A DNA stretch of 64,000 bases from Campylorhamphus procurvoides (taxonomy: Eukaryota > Chordata > Aves > Passeriformes > Dendrocolaptidae): contig WBMV01003355.1 in NCBI GenBank assembly GCA_013396655.1, positions 195,365-259,364 on the forward strand. The letters run 5' to 3'. The notes beneath the pieces are model-generated. The model was not told where the DNA came from, did no database searches, and saw nothing but the letters and a program-made list of their open reading frames with translations. A program made the translations under genes and the position numbers. Below, in pieces: positions 1 through 12,300 of the stretch. How positions within the stretch are numbered: position 1 is the stretch's first letter; every line of letters starts with the position of its first letter.

Positions 1-3000
1 ATTAAACCAAATCTCCAACAGGCTGGTAATTGCTGTGGTTCCCATTGTCAAGATGGCTAAATTGAGAAGCAGGGAGTGTAGTGAGCAGCCACTCACCACA
101 GGGTGGATGAGGCAGAAGGACACTTCACTTTCAAAACACTGAACTACAGAATTACACTTCTAAGGAAATACTGTAGATCCATCTGACTTCCACTGACAAG
201 CATTTTTTCTCTGACATATGCACAATTAATTAATGAAAATTACTATTTCAGATCATGGTGAAAATATATGGAACATTTTGCTGTCTGGGACAACCCTGCT
301 CACCAACACACATACTTTAAATATGTGCTTTTCTTCTGTGAGCAAAACTCCAACAAATATCTTAACCACATCCATCATGCCTTTAAATGTCTACAAAATT
401 ACATGGGGTCCGGTTTTGTACCAGCACTCCACATGAGCAGCAAAACAGGTCTAAAGGTCCTTAACTACACTATTTATTGGCTTTCTCCTCACACAGTCCC
501 ACACCTTTCAATAGGATGTCCTTAAGAAGTGAAATACTGTCACACATCTCAGCAGAACCAGAGCCAAACGAATAAGGAGAGCGAGCTGTCCTAGATCCAA
601 AAACCTGTAAGCATCTGTTTTTATCACAGACTTCTTACAGAGCACATAGAGGTAGCTGTTACTGTCAGAGCTGACTGCCTGGCCATTATTTCAACCTTCT
701 GCACCTGCTTTAGTGTCTGCTGTGTGATTTATTAAGACATTTCTTTGCCTTTCCCCTGCAGTGTCTGCCTGTGTGCAGGGACCCTTTCCACATCAGTGCT
801 CTGTTCCAAGGCTGGCTGCAGCTGCCCTGTGCAGTGTGATGGGAGGCTCCAGGGGGCTGGAAATGGCACAGCTTTGTGGTATGGCCATGGAGCATGGCCA
901 GAAATGGGCACCCCTATGGGTTAAAGGGCCAACTGCCCCCTGAAATAATCCTGTCCCCTTCTCTTTGGAAACCCCAGTCTGATCCAGGCTGGTGCTCTGG
1001 GGGTTTTGTTCAGTTCGAGCTATGAGAGTACAGCTCTGAGAGAAGCAGTGGTTATTCTTCTTCCTGGCTCTTTAGAAATATCCAAATATGCTGCTTAGGA
1101 GCTGTTTACAGAAACTTCAAGCATTGCTTTGTTGACTTCTGGAGATATGAAGAGTAAATTACCGGTATAATATACTTGTAAATCTGTACTTACACAGCCC
1201 AAGAAGTGTCTCTCTTTCTCTCCCCCTCTCTATAAAAAACCTTTTCTGCATCAGTGTCTCCCTTTCATAAACGTTCCACTTTGTTAATGCCTTGCCAAAC
1301 TACTGCTTTTTCCTTTTTTTCTTTTTATGCATGTAAGTGGAAGCTGCTGTGTGCAACAATTAACAACTGTGTCTGGAGTGTATCTACAGCTTTTATACAT
1401 ATATTTCTGTCTAGACCCGGATTCTGCAGACCTTTATGCTTAACTTCACACAGTGTGAATCTGTGACTTTCATTCTCACTTTAAAATGTATAACAAAATG
1501 AAATTATCACTTGAGTAACTCACTGCTGTCTTGAATTTTTTGTTACCAACTTTCATAGAAATATTGAAGTAACATTTAAACAACAAGCTATTTAAACAGC
1601 CTGCTAACTTACTGGATTCCAATTTCCTTACATTCACATTAAGTAAAACTTTAAAAAATATACATCCATAAAAATGTATTTGTAATTTAATCTTTCACAC
1701 TGACATCATATAAATGGTAATTTAAATGAGCCATACTTCCACGACAGCTTCCAGACTGAGTGATATCCAAAGTGGATATCCAGAGATGAGCTCATCACTC
1801 ATCATGGGATGAATAAAAAGTCACACTTAGATTTGTATTCAGCAATTCCTTGCACAGCTGAAGAGAGGGAAATATAAATACCTGATGGCTGAGATACTGG
1901 CTTTAAGACTAGTCAAATATAATCTGCACCAGCTTCACTTCTGCATAAGATTACAAGTACCCAACAGCACTGAGAACTCCTGCTTGATCAAATGGGTGTT
2001 AATAAACCTTTCTCTTATAACACTGCTTCCATACTTGTAAAGTTCTATTAAAGATGAAGATTATTCTTTCTCTGTATTAACAACATTACATTTGTCCCAG
2101 ATTTCTCAGGTTAATTCAGCTGACAGAATACTACAATGTCTTTTCCTTATCTAATAATAATTTAAAACTCATTAGCTCTTCTCACATTCACCGTTTGTAA
2201 CAGAGTAGGATGTAACAAGTGTGAAATCTTGTACTAAATAAAGATTCATGTCTAATATTTTAAATTTGTACTACAGAAACCTACAAAGTAGCAAATAATT
2301 CCAGTCTTCTAATTTATCATGTTGAAACATTTTTGCATTGCTTCAAAGAAGTGCACAGTGTCTTACAGGCCTCGGTGATGTATTTCTCAGTCTTTCTAAT
2401 AAGCCCATTTTATATATTGAAAGGTTGCAAAAAGGTCTCCATGAAGTCTTCTCTTCTCCAGGCTGAAAAAACCCCAACTCTCTCAGCCTGTCCTCATAGG
2501 AGGAGGTGTTCCAGACAGTGGGCATAAACTCTTACATTTATACCCAACAGAAAATTAATTGCTCATGTTTATGCTTCTCTTAGAGAAAAATATCCATTGT
2601 TATCATCTTACTGTGTATCTCAGATGTAACATACAGAGGAAGTTTATATAAAGACCATGAGTGGTTAGGCATTGCTGTATTTACTCTCTCTCTTTGTACT
2701 TCAGGAATTATTTCTGCATGCCTAATATCACAGTTGTATAAAGCTATCTATCTATGAAGTAATAAATTGTTATGTACCTCTTGTGTTTCTTTTCCCTGTT
2801 ACTAAATCTCTGTGCTCAGATTCTCCCCACCATTCTTTTCCTTTCCCTGCCATGTTTCCCTAGTTTTCCTTTAGGCTGACATATCCTTCAATGTTCTGCA
2901 GTTTGTTTTTGTTCCTGCCTTCTGTAGCAGGCACAATGAATTGTGTTTGCCTCTCTTCACCACGTGCAGCTGAAGGTTATGACCATAATAATCCCAAAAA

Positions 3001-3198
3001 ATTCTTCCCTCTTCCTCCAAACCTGTACCACAATGGCCTGACACATCTCCACCCATCTTTCAAACCTTGACTGGCTTGGTTGGGAAGTCCACAGACCTGG
3101 CCTAGACATTTATCTTTCCTGAGCTAATGAGCTGCATTAAAAGTCAAACTGGTTACTGGCATTTTATGATTGTTCTTGAAGAAAGGAGGAGTACTTAC
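1..3198 (-). other. CAP2: CAP2 intron 7 (partial)
   Basis: Noncoding, AT-rich intronic sequence downstream of the last CAP2 exon in the window. No proline-rich coding segment is visible on the minus strand. It contains one old CR1 fragment (about 2425-2515) and a small cluster of palindromes near 1762-1796. Numbering assumes a noncoding first exon, as in mammals. Confidence 0.8.
2425..2515 (-). mobile_element. CR1 LINE fragment
   Basis: The plus strand reads tctccaggctgaaaaa followed by ccccaactctctcagcctgt and cctcatagga. This is the reverse complement of the CR1 segment near its 3' end that reads tcctatgagg..agctggg..agcctggaga. Short, diverged and in the minus orientation. Confidence 0.75.
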
Positions 3199-3304
3199 AG
3201 TTTTACTCCAGCTGAGACCTGTGGTATGATGCTCTTTGATGTAAGCTTGAAGCTCAGACCAGATGTTCAGGTATGACTTCACCCAATCGACATGGCGTGT
3301 GTCA
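3199..3304 (-). CDS. CAP2: CAP2 coding exon (residues 178-213)
   Basis: The exon starts after ttttacag with one base completing Ser178 and ends before gtaagt. The 106 bp encode [20 protein letters not shown] and [15 protein letters not shown], the end of the helical folded domain. The next exon should begin the polyproline linker. I see no such sequence in bases 1-3198, so the gene continues outside the window. Confidence 0.96.
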
Positions 3305-6300
3305 CTGTAAAACCAGAGGCAATATTTATATCTGTGAATGTGCATAGAAACAGAAAGCACTGCTGCTCTTTCTTAAAGCAGGGAAAACCCAAAGAACCAG
3401 TTAGCAGGCAGGCAGCCAGCCCAGTGCTGCAAATACAGAGGCTTCCTACACTGGAAAGCTTCCAGATCCTTCCAGAGGACAAACAAGGCCAAAGGATGCT
3501 CTAGCAGAGAGTGCTTCCTGCTGGAAGGGTGTGTCGTTGTTCTGCTCAGGCACATCCACTGAAGAAGCACTGAAAGTGTGCTGAGCTGGGCAGCAGGTGC
3601 CCAGACTCAGTTTTAGGGTAAATATCCATGTGTTCTTTAAGATATTCTGGCTTCCAGGTTCAAACATGGCCAGGGTAATACTGGATCTTGTTACAGTCAT
3701 CAGATGAAAGTATTTATACATCAAGAATCTTTAAAGTACAAGTCACAGGTTGGATCTAGAACCATTATCAATAGTCTTCCAATGGGACTGTAAATGAAAA
3801 CAAATATGCAAAGAGAGAGAAACTGTTGGAGTCCTTACTTATGATGAATTATTTCTGAATAGTGATGGTTGTGGACTGGATGCTTATGAGGCTTTGTGTG
3901 TCTACCTTCTATTTATTTCCTTTGGAGTTTGATCCTTAACAATGCAGAGGATCTCGGTCAACAGGTTTAATCCAAAGCCTACTGAAGTCAAGCGAGAGCC
4001 TTCCACTCTTTGGAAGACACTGTGGTCTGATCCAGTGAAAAACAGGAAAAGGATTCCTTGTTAAAGAAACAACTAAATACCTAAATAATCCACTCTAAAT
4101 AGTGTACTCTGTTTATACCATTACAGGTGACATTTTTTCTCCAGTGTAATTACTAAGGCTATACTGTAAAATCATCAATCACTCTTCAGTAGGTGAACTG
4201 AGGCTTTAGGAATAATATATAATACATATAAAATGAAATACTGTTTGTAGCATATATTTATACATATCTAAGAAATATAAATGTATACAAAAGATTTTAG
4301 TATTTATAAAGTTTTCCTCACTAAAGAGGAAAAACTCAATAGCAAATACTGCTCTTCACTGGGACATCAAAATCAAGAGCCAACATCTGGCCTTCAAAAG
4401 TACCAAAGCAACAGGATTTATAAATGGCATTTTAAGGCCACAGGAAGGACCTGTATTTTTTCTCTTTGTCCATCAACTCACAGATATCATTCATGCAATT
4501 TTTTGTGTGAATTCCTTGTGCTCCTTAAGAACAGTGCAGTGGTACAGAGAGAAACCAAATGAGGAGCTATGGAATTTCATCCACCACCTAAACACACATT
4601 TTCAAGCCAAGAGCAAGAACAGCCACAGTATGAGTGCACAAACGAGACAAGGACTCATAGCAGCTAGCCAGCCACATGTTGCTATATGTCAATATGCATC
4701 TCTGGAATGCCAGAGGATTAAATATAACCTTAAAATGTGCAGAGAGTGAAAACCAGCACTGCTGGTGCTGCTGCCATTCTCACTGCAACATGCTGCAGAT
4801 CAGAGATGAGGAGGAGAAACTACACTACTGCAAGCAGGTTTTATCAGGTGCTTTTTAGTTTACAAAATGCTTTCTGTGATGACATTGTGAACCCTCCTGG
4901 TATGGTTATTGCTCTGTTCTCTGCCTAGTGGATACTGGGGCTTGGCAACATACCTGTTCTTGTAGTCCTTTAATACCCTGTTAGTATAAAAGGTAGCAGC
5001 ATCATTCATCTCCTTGACATAAGGGCCTGGTTTGGGAGACTAGGACCATCAACCCATGGTAGCAGGAAACAACAGAAGGAGAAAGGAAGTAAAACATTAG
5101 TCAGACACCTCCCCTGACATATCAGGCTTATTACCTTCTTGGGTGTAGTAGACTGAGGAACTATCCAGATGGGACTGCAGAGCTCTGCAAGATTTGGACC
5201 ATTCCTGGGCTGCAGCATCCAGAAGCACATTTACAGCCCTCCCACCAGCCCGGGTGTCACTCACCACTGCTATCCACCCGAGGGCAGGGATGCTCTCACT
5301 GACGGCTGAGAGGTGGTTGAACATTTCACTCCCTCTGTTCCGCTCTCGGAAATTCTGGATTTCCTGAATCTTCTCTGATATCGGCTTGAGAAGCATCGCC
5401 ACCTCATTCTGGGGAAGAAAAATAAAAGGCAAAAATAAAAGAGGACACTGCTGTTAACAATGGGTGGTCCAAAAACACCCAATGGGTGGTTTAATGTTGT
5501 CCTCCCTGCCCAGTTGGAAAGAAAGGTCATCATCAATTTCTACATGACAGTAACAATTTAATTATCCTCCTCTGGTTGCAGCAATAAAATGCACGGACCA
5601 TAAGTATTAATAATGTGTTGCAGCAAAAAATGTTCTCAGCACTGGCAGTGTTTTCACATGCTGCCCACGTTAAGAACCACATAGACCCCATAGCTCAGAG
5701 TTAGCAGAACGCTCTTATCTTTCATCTGACATCCCTGGAACTTCTTGAGACTCTCTACATTGGCTTGAGTTTTTCATGTTATTAATCAAGTTGTTCTCTC
5801 TGTAAGAAACACAAACTACTTGTTAGCAGCCTCTTATCATCTGGCAACAAGACTGAGAAAGTAATACACTGAAGGCAGTATCAATTTTAGCTTTCCCTGT
5901 TGGTATGTTTTTATGTTTTAATTTCCTCTGGCTGCAAGTAATGTGGGAGGATTTCATGGGAAACATACTGCCTGCAGGCCATGGTTTGGGGAGATTCCCC
6001 TGTGTTAATCAGGAACAAATGGTATCCAGGGGGTTGACTACTGAGCTGAAGGAACAGTATCTGGAGTGAAAAGGAAAGCAGAATGAATGCACAAGCTACC
6101 CAAGCACTTTCCTGTGCAAAGGGAATGCTAATCCCACTGGCCCAGTGTCTCTGAAAAACTAACTCACTGGGAAGGATTCTTCCACTCAGAAGACAGAAGA
6201 TTGAGGGCCATGGAGTCATCAGTTTAGGAGCAAAACAACTGCTGTGCCTTGGAGCAGTGTAACACTGCAAAAGTGAGCTCAGACAACCCACCCCACGTCC

Positions 6301-9300
6301 CACCAAAGACAGTGCAGCACTCTGAGTGGCCCTGGCACTTCCCTCCAACATCACTCAGGAGGTAGCAGAACTCTTCCTTTTTTTCTCACCTTTTCCAGGG
6401 CTGCTTCTTTAATGGGCATTTGTGCTTTCTGGAGACATCTAATCCTCATGTTCTAGAGGACTAATGCCGCCATGACACACACAAGATGATGTGCACATTG
6501 TCCTGCTCGATCTCTGTCATCTCTAAGGTCTTTCTTTTCACCTTCCACAAGACCTCAGCATTACAGAATCTTATCCCATCTTAAAATAAGCATGTCTGCT
6601 ATGGATCAACACAGGTCAAAAACATGGCACAAAGCAGTTCTGCATTTTGAAAAGGATTTTGATCCACCTATGGAGTCAATATTTTAGTGGTAGTGTCATT
6701 TTGAGAAAGGCCTATGCATCTGAAATACATGGGGATATTTCATCTTGTCCTACAACAAACTGGGTTGGGAGAAAACAAATACTTACAGTATTACTGGGAA
6801 ATGAAAAGATTTTTTGCTGATGACTTAATGACCAGCGTAAGTCATTAAGTCTGAAAAAGCCCTGAAACCTCCATGATTTGTAGTTCTTAAAAGCTGATTT
6901 TGTTGCCATAACATGATAAAAGCCTGCAGAAATCCTTTTTTTCTAATTTTCGCTTGTTTACAACATGCTGCAGCTGGTTGGTTCTTTCTTATTTTCCAGG
7001 GAAATCTTTCAAGTATGACAGTAGTTAACAAAACTGAAATGTAAGAAAGTGCTTGTTCTGCTTTGATATTATGCCAGTTTTCCTCCCATAAAGTCTAGGG
7101 GGTATTTACAGTCCTTAGCTTACTGTGAATCTTCATGGCCCAGTTCCAGCCAAAGAGAATATCAGGGCTAAAAATACAGCTCCACAGATGCCTGGTATAT
7201 CCAGACAGCACTGGGAGGCAGCACATTTCTGTGGAGAGGGCACAGAAGTGGGAGTCCATAAATGAGGGTTCTCTTTGCAGCTCTCCCACCACATTGTCAT
7301 CAGCTTTCAGAAAAGCTGTGTTAGCTTTCTTCCATTCCCCAGATATGAAATGATGTTAATAAAGCTGGTTTACTCTGTAGAATACTCTGATATCTACAGA
7401 TAAGCAGGCAAAATCAGGGTCAAGCATTTTTCTGAATGACCCACAGTGACCCACACCTCCTCCTGTTCCTCCTAGAAAAACTCCTAGCCACTTTTCTCAG
7501 GATTTTTCTGTCAGGGGTATAGATGGAATTTCTGTCTCTCATAGCACAGGACTTAATCACTTAATCTGTCCAGTGAATCAACTGTTTATAAAAATATGGT
7601 GGGTTTATTTAATTTCGCAGAAAAAGTGCCCTGTGCAAGTTTTAAAGGTGAAATACATATTGCTGAGGAAAGCAGCTCAAAGTAATCATTCCCCTTGGCA
7701 TTGCAGTGACACCAGCAAGAGCCCCAAAGGGCTCGAGGCTTTGCTGAGCTCTGTCCCATGTGAGATGACCTGGGGGAGCAGGAGAGCCTGCCTTCCCTTC
7801 ACCCTGCACTGTCCTGGCTGCACAGAACGTGTCTGTGNTCTCTTTGCAGCTCTCCCACCACATTGTCATCAGCTTTCAGAAAAGCTGTGTTAGCTTTCTT
7901 CCATTCCCCAGATATGAAATGATGTTAATAAAGCTGGTTTACTCTGTAGAATACTCTGATATCTACAGATAAGCAGGCAAAATCAGGGTCAAGCATTTTT
8001 CTGAATGACCCACAGTGACCCACACCTCCTCCTGTTCCTCCTAGAAAAACTCCTAGCCACTTTTCTCAGGATTTTTCTGTCAGGGGTATAGATGGAATTT
8101 CTGTCTCTCAGAGCACAGGACTTAATCACTTAATCTGTCCAGTGAATCAACTGTTTATAAAAATATGGTGGGTTTATTTAATTTCGCAGAAAAAGTGCCC
8201 TGTGCAAGTTTTAAAGGTGAAATACATATTGCTAAGGAAATCAGCTCAAAGTAATCATTCCCTTTGGCACTGCAGTGACACCAGCAAGAGCCCTAAAGGG
8301 CTCTGTCCCATGTGAGACGACCTGGGAGAGCAGGAGAGCCTGCCTTCCCTTCACCCTGCACCCATCCTGGCTGCACAAAGCGTGTCTGCACCAGCTCCCT
8401 GTGATCCACATCTCTGTGTAAGGCTGGACACAGGAACACAGCCCTGCAAGGAATCACTAATTGAGTTCTGCCTCAGTTTGAAAGTCTGAGTTAGTGATGA
8501 AACTGCAGATGAATTACAGTGGATACAGCATATGGGTATGGAAAGGCTCATTAATCCTGGCAGCAATCACTCTTGTTTGGCTTTACAGTGCAGGAACAGT
8601 CGTGCTGAGGGTTCTAGAAGAATAATCTCTTTATTGCAAGGAATATTAAAACAGCTGACTGTTAATAACATTTTTGTCTATACTCTATGGCTAAGAAAAA
8701 ATGAATTTAAGGAGATGGATCAGAGCTGTTGGAAAAATCTCCAGCATGCCTCTGGCATGTGCTAGATAAAATTTCTTGTCATTTAAGACACAGCACAGTT
8801 GTTTAAGAGAAATTTAAGAGTCTCTGTATAAACACCATTCCTACTATAATATCAGTTTTGCAGAAATGTTTAAAAATGCAACATGGGCACAACTTAGAAA
8901 CATCAGAAGTAATTCCCAGTATGCTTTTCCCCTTTTTAAATAATGATTAAAACCAGATTGTGTTTTTAAATATGAATACCTAAACAACCAGCCAGCTTTG
9001 CTCCATGTCGTATAATTCTTATTAGAAAATCAAGAGCAGTAAGACTGCTGCTGTGATTAGCCAAAACACTCCAAAAAAGCTACAGCATGCAACAAGAACT
9101 GCCTTAGGCTTTGGCTTCAGAGACTTAACAGCCCAGTCTCATAGAGTGGTCTGGAGTACCAGTATTCCAACCGACCTCTCTGCACAGACTCTCCTCTCCT
9201 TCCCATTTCTGCAATACCCACCCTGAGTGGCCTGTTTAAACTCTGACTGCTTGAGCCAGTGATTACTTGGGTATTTCCTCAGGACCACTGTTGTCCAGAA

Positions 9301-12300
9301 ACCTGCCAGCACGAATCACAAAGGCACCAAACCCAGCAGGTAAATAAAAGTACAGTTTTTAAAGATCTTACATATTTTTAAGCTAATTTTACACGGTTTG
9401 GAGGAATGACATTGCTTGCTGAAGGTATTTTATGTTGAGGGATGGCAGCACATTTCAGACCTCACTATTATAGTGTTTAAACTAACCCAACATACTATGA
9501 AAAAAACACAGCAAGAGAACAAATACCCTTTTAATTTATGCTGAGGGGTGACAACTTTTGGTGCAGGAGCAGTAAAAGAAAGCTGAGAGCATCTGGCACC
9601 AGCAGCCCCTCCATTTTCCTCAGCTGCAACCCAAACAGCCTGACCACAACCTTCGCTCCACAGTGTACAGTTCTGTTACCTTCTCCTGTCCATTCAAAAT
9701 CTCCACCAAACTTATACGGGAAGTTTCAGGGGCAAGTTTGAAACATGGAGCTGATTTGAATCAGGTGTCTCTGCATGTGGGTGCAGCTTAATAGGAATGA
9801 TGCTGTAGAGCCAAACAGTTGGTGCTGAGGCCCTGACATTCACACCATACAGTCTGGGGGGGCTCCTCTGCACCACCTGTAAATTGTGGTTTAGCTGCTG
9901 TCTGGGAACGTCTCTTCCATTTAACTTCATCAGCAATGCACCCATTTTGTGCACCCTAAAACTGCTCTGTAATGTGAATCGTGACACAGTAAATGGGGCT
10001 GATTAGAAGAAGAAATAGAGTCCCACTGTGAGCTAAAACACTAACATAGACACTGCCATTATCTCTGCAAAGAGCCTACTACAGTCCCATCCCACATTTC
10101 CTCTTTTAAAGGGATGAAAGATGTCTTGGATAGACTCTGCCACACTCAGTTCTAACCATTTCAAAGGTGTGCATCTGCTCTCAGCTGAGATTTGATTCCC
10201 TCTACTGTAAATGAAGAAAGAGATGTCCTGGAGGAATTCTTTTCAACTATTAATAGATGTTACAAGACTATATGTTAGAAGACATGAATAGATGTGAATA
10301 AATGGACTCCAGAGGTGCTGCCCATTGCTGTAAAGAGAGCCTAGAAAGACTCCTTACACGACATTCCTCCCTTGACAGTTAAAGCTGATGAGCAGAATCC
10401 CATCCTGTGCCTACAGGAAAAACACACTGGCAGCCCCGGTGATCACCAATGATCACCATTTCTGCTATGAGAGGCTAAGATTCTAGAACTGAAAGTTTTA
10501 GATTAACTGTAATTGCCCATATTTTGTATTTTTTAAATCTGTAAAGAAGACTTTAACATTTGAGTTAATCCTTTTTTTGTATGTATGTGGTTTAAGAAAG
10601 GCCTGTATTTTTTCCTGTATTCACAATCTGGATGGAATCAGTGTTCAGATTAAGCTGATGAATAATCTCTTTATTAGAGTATATAGAAAATGTATTTTTT
10701 TCCCAGAAGTTAATATAAGCTAGCTGGTTACTCTGAATGTCTCAATACTGCATCTGGATTTCTCAAATTATTAGGGTTTTTTTCATTATTATTTCCACAG
10801 CATTATTTCTATACCATCAGCTTTTGTTGGCAGCAAATTGTTCTTAGCACTTCCTACCTTCATCTCTCTTTGCACATTTAGTGCCACAGTTTTGCTCTTC
10901 AAATTGCAGTATAACTTTCTACACCTTAATCCAATGTTTCCTCTGCAAGCCTTTTCTGATTGGCAGCAGATATTTTTCTCTGAGATCACTACATTTACAT
11001 CCCTCTAGTATTCTGATTTTTCAGGGTTCAGAGCTCTCCTCCTACCTAACTGCAGAGAGACATTAGTTTATTGTGGCCTAGTTCTCTTAGACTGTAAATC
11101 TTCAACATAGTGGTATAATGAGTGTTTGATTTGTTGGTCAACAGTACAGGTTTTGCCCCTTCAACTCAGTGCTGTACAACAGCAGGACTGTGACACAAGA
11201 GAGACAAATCTGCAGAACTGTCTGGTCAGCTTCATCAGCTCAGAAGCTTAGACACATTTTGTGCTTCCAAAGTGACTTCATTGGTATTTGGCTTTTATTC
11301 CTCTTAGATAGCACAAAAATCCTCAATCTCACAGCCAATATCAGCTGTAGCAATTTTGTCCTTTGTGGGGAAAAAACAGGGGAGACCTGACCATAACCCC
11401 ACATGACAAATTACTACTTTAGTCATTTGTGGCTTTATTTTGAAATGTAAACTCTGAGGCAGGGCAGATGGAGAGGAATGTGAAAGACAAATAGTTTCTA
11501 ACCAGTGGAGAAATCCAGGGCCTGCCACAAACTGCATGCATCAGTTTACACCAGTGCAGCATCACCCCCAACACTTCTGACCAGGACTCTGGCTGGTTTG
11601 TAAATGGACTTGAATGCTTTATATATTGTTTTCTTGTCCACTGCAGCTCTGCATGGGCAGTATTTTCAACAGGGAAGGGTCCTCCTGCTTTAGGCACACC
11701 AGCAAGGTCCCACACCTCATGAACAATTACAGCAATGAACTGCTTTCAACCTTTTGGATTTGTATTTAGCAGAAATAAACAATACGATACTTAATGGGAA
11801 AGGGAGAGTCCTCTCAGCTTAGCTCCGTGGGGTCTCACATGGTGCAAGTCTGAACATGAACATTGTTACAGGGACTGAAAACTAGCCTGGTAGGTTTAGG
11901 ACATTATTTTAGGAACAGCAGAATTGCAATAAAGGGTCTGTAGGATCCCCAGAATTGGAAAATAGGAATAATTTATTCATTGAAAGAGTTGTCAATCACT
12001 GGGAAAGGCTGCCCAGGGAAGTGGTTGAGTCACCCCCCTCCAGGTATTTAAAAGATACGTAGATGTGGTGTTTAGGGACATGGTTTAGAGGTGGAGTTGG
12101 CAGTGTTGAGTTTATGACTGGTCTAGATTACTGTGAAGATCTTTTCCAACCTAAACAATTCTGTGATCTGAAAATACAATGAGCTTGAGGATGGTTAAAT
12201 GCAGATGAGTGATTTTGAGACAAAATTATAACAGGTGTCAGGGGCTATCTGGACCTGAAACCAAGCAAGGCTTTGCAGCAGTATCCAAAAAAGAGCCTGT

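Noticed and set aside
5911..6354. 147-codon minus-strand frame in CAP2 intron 4
   Set aside because: No family resemblance, and the flanking CAP2 exons join in frame without it.
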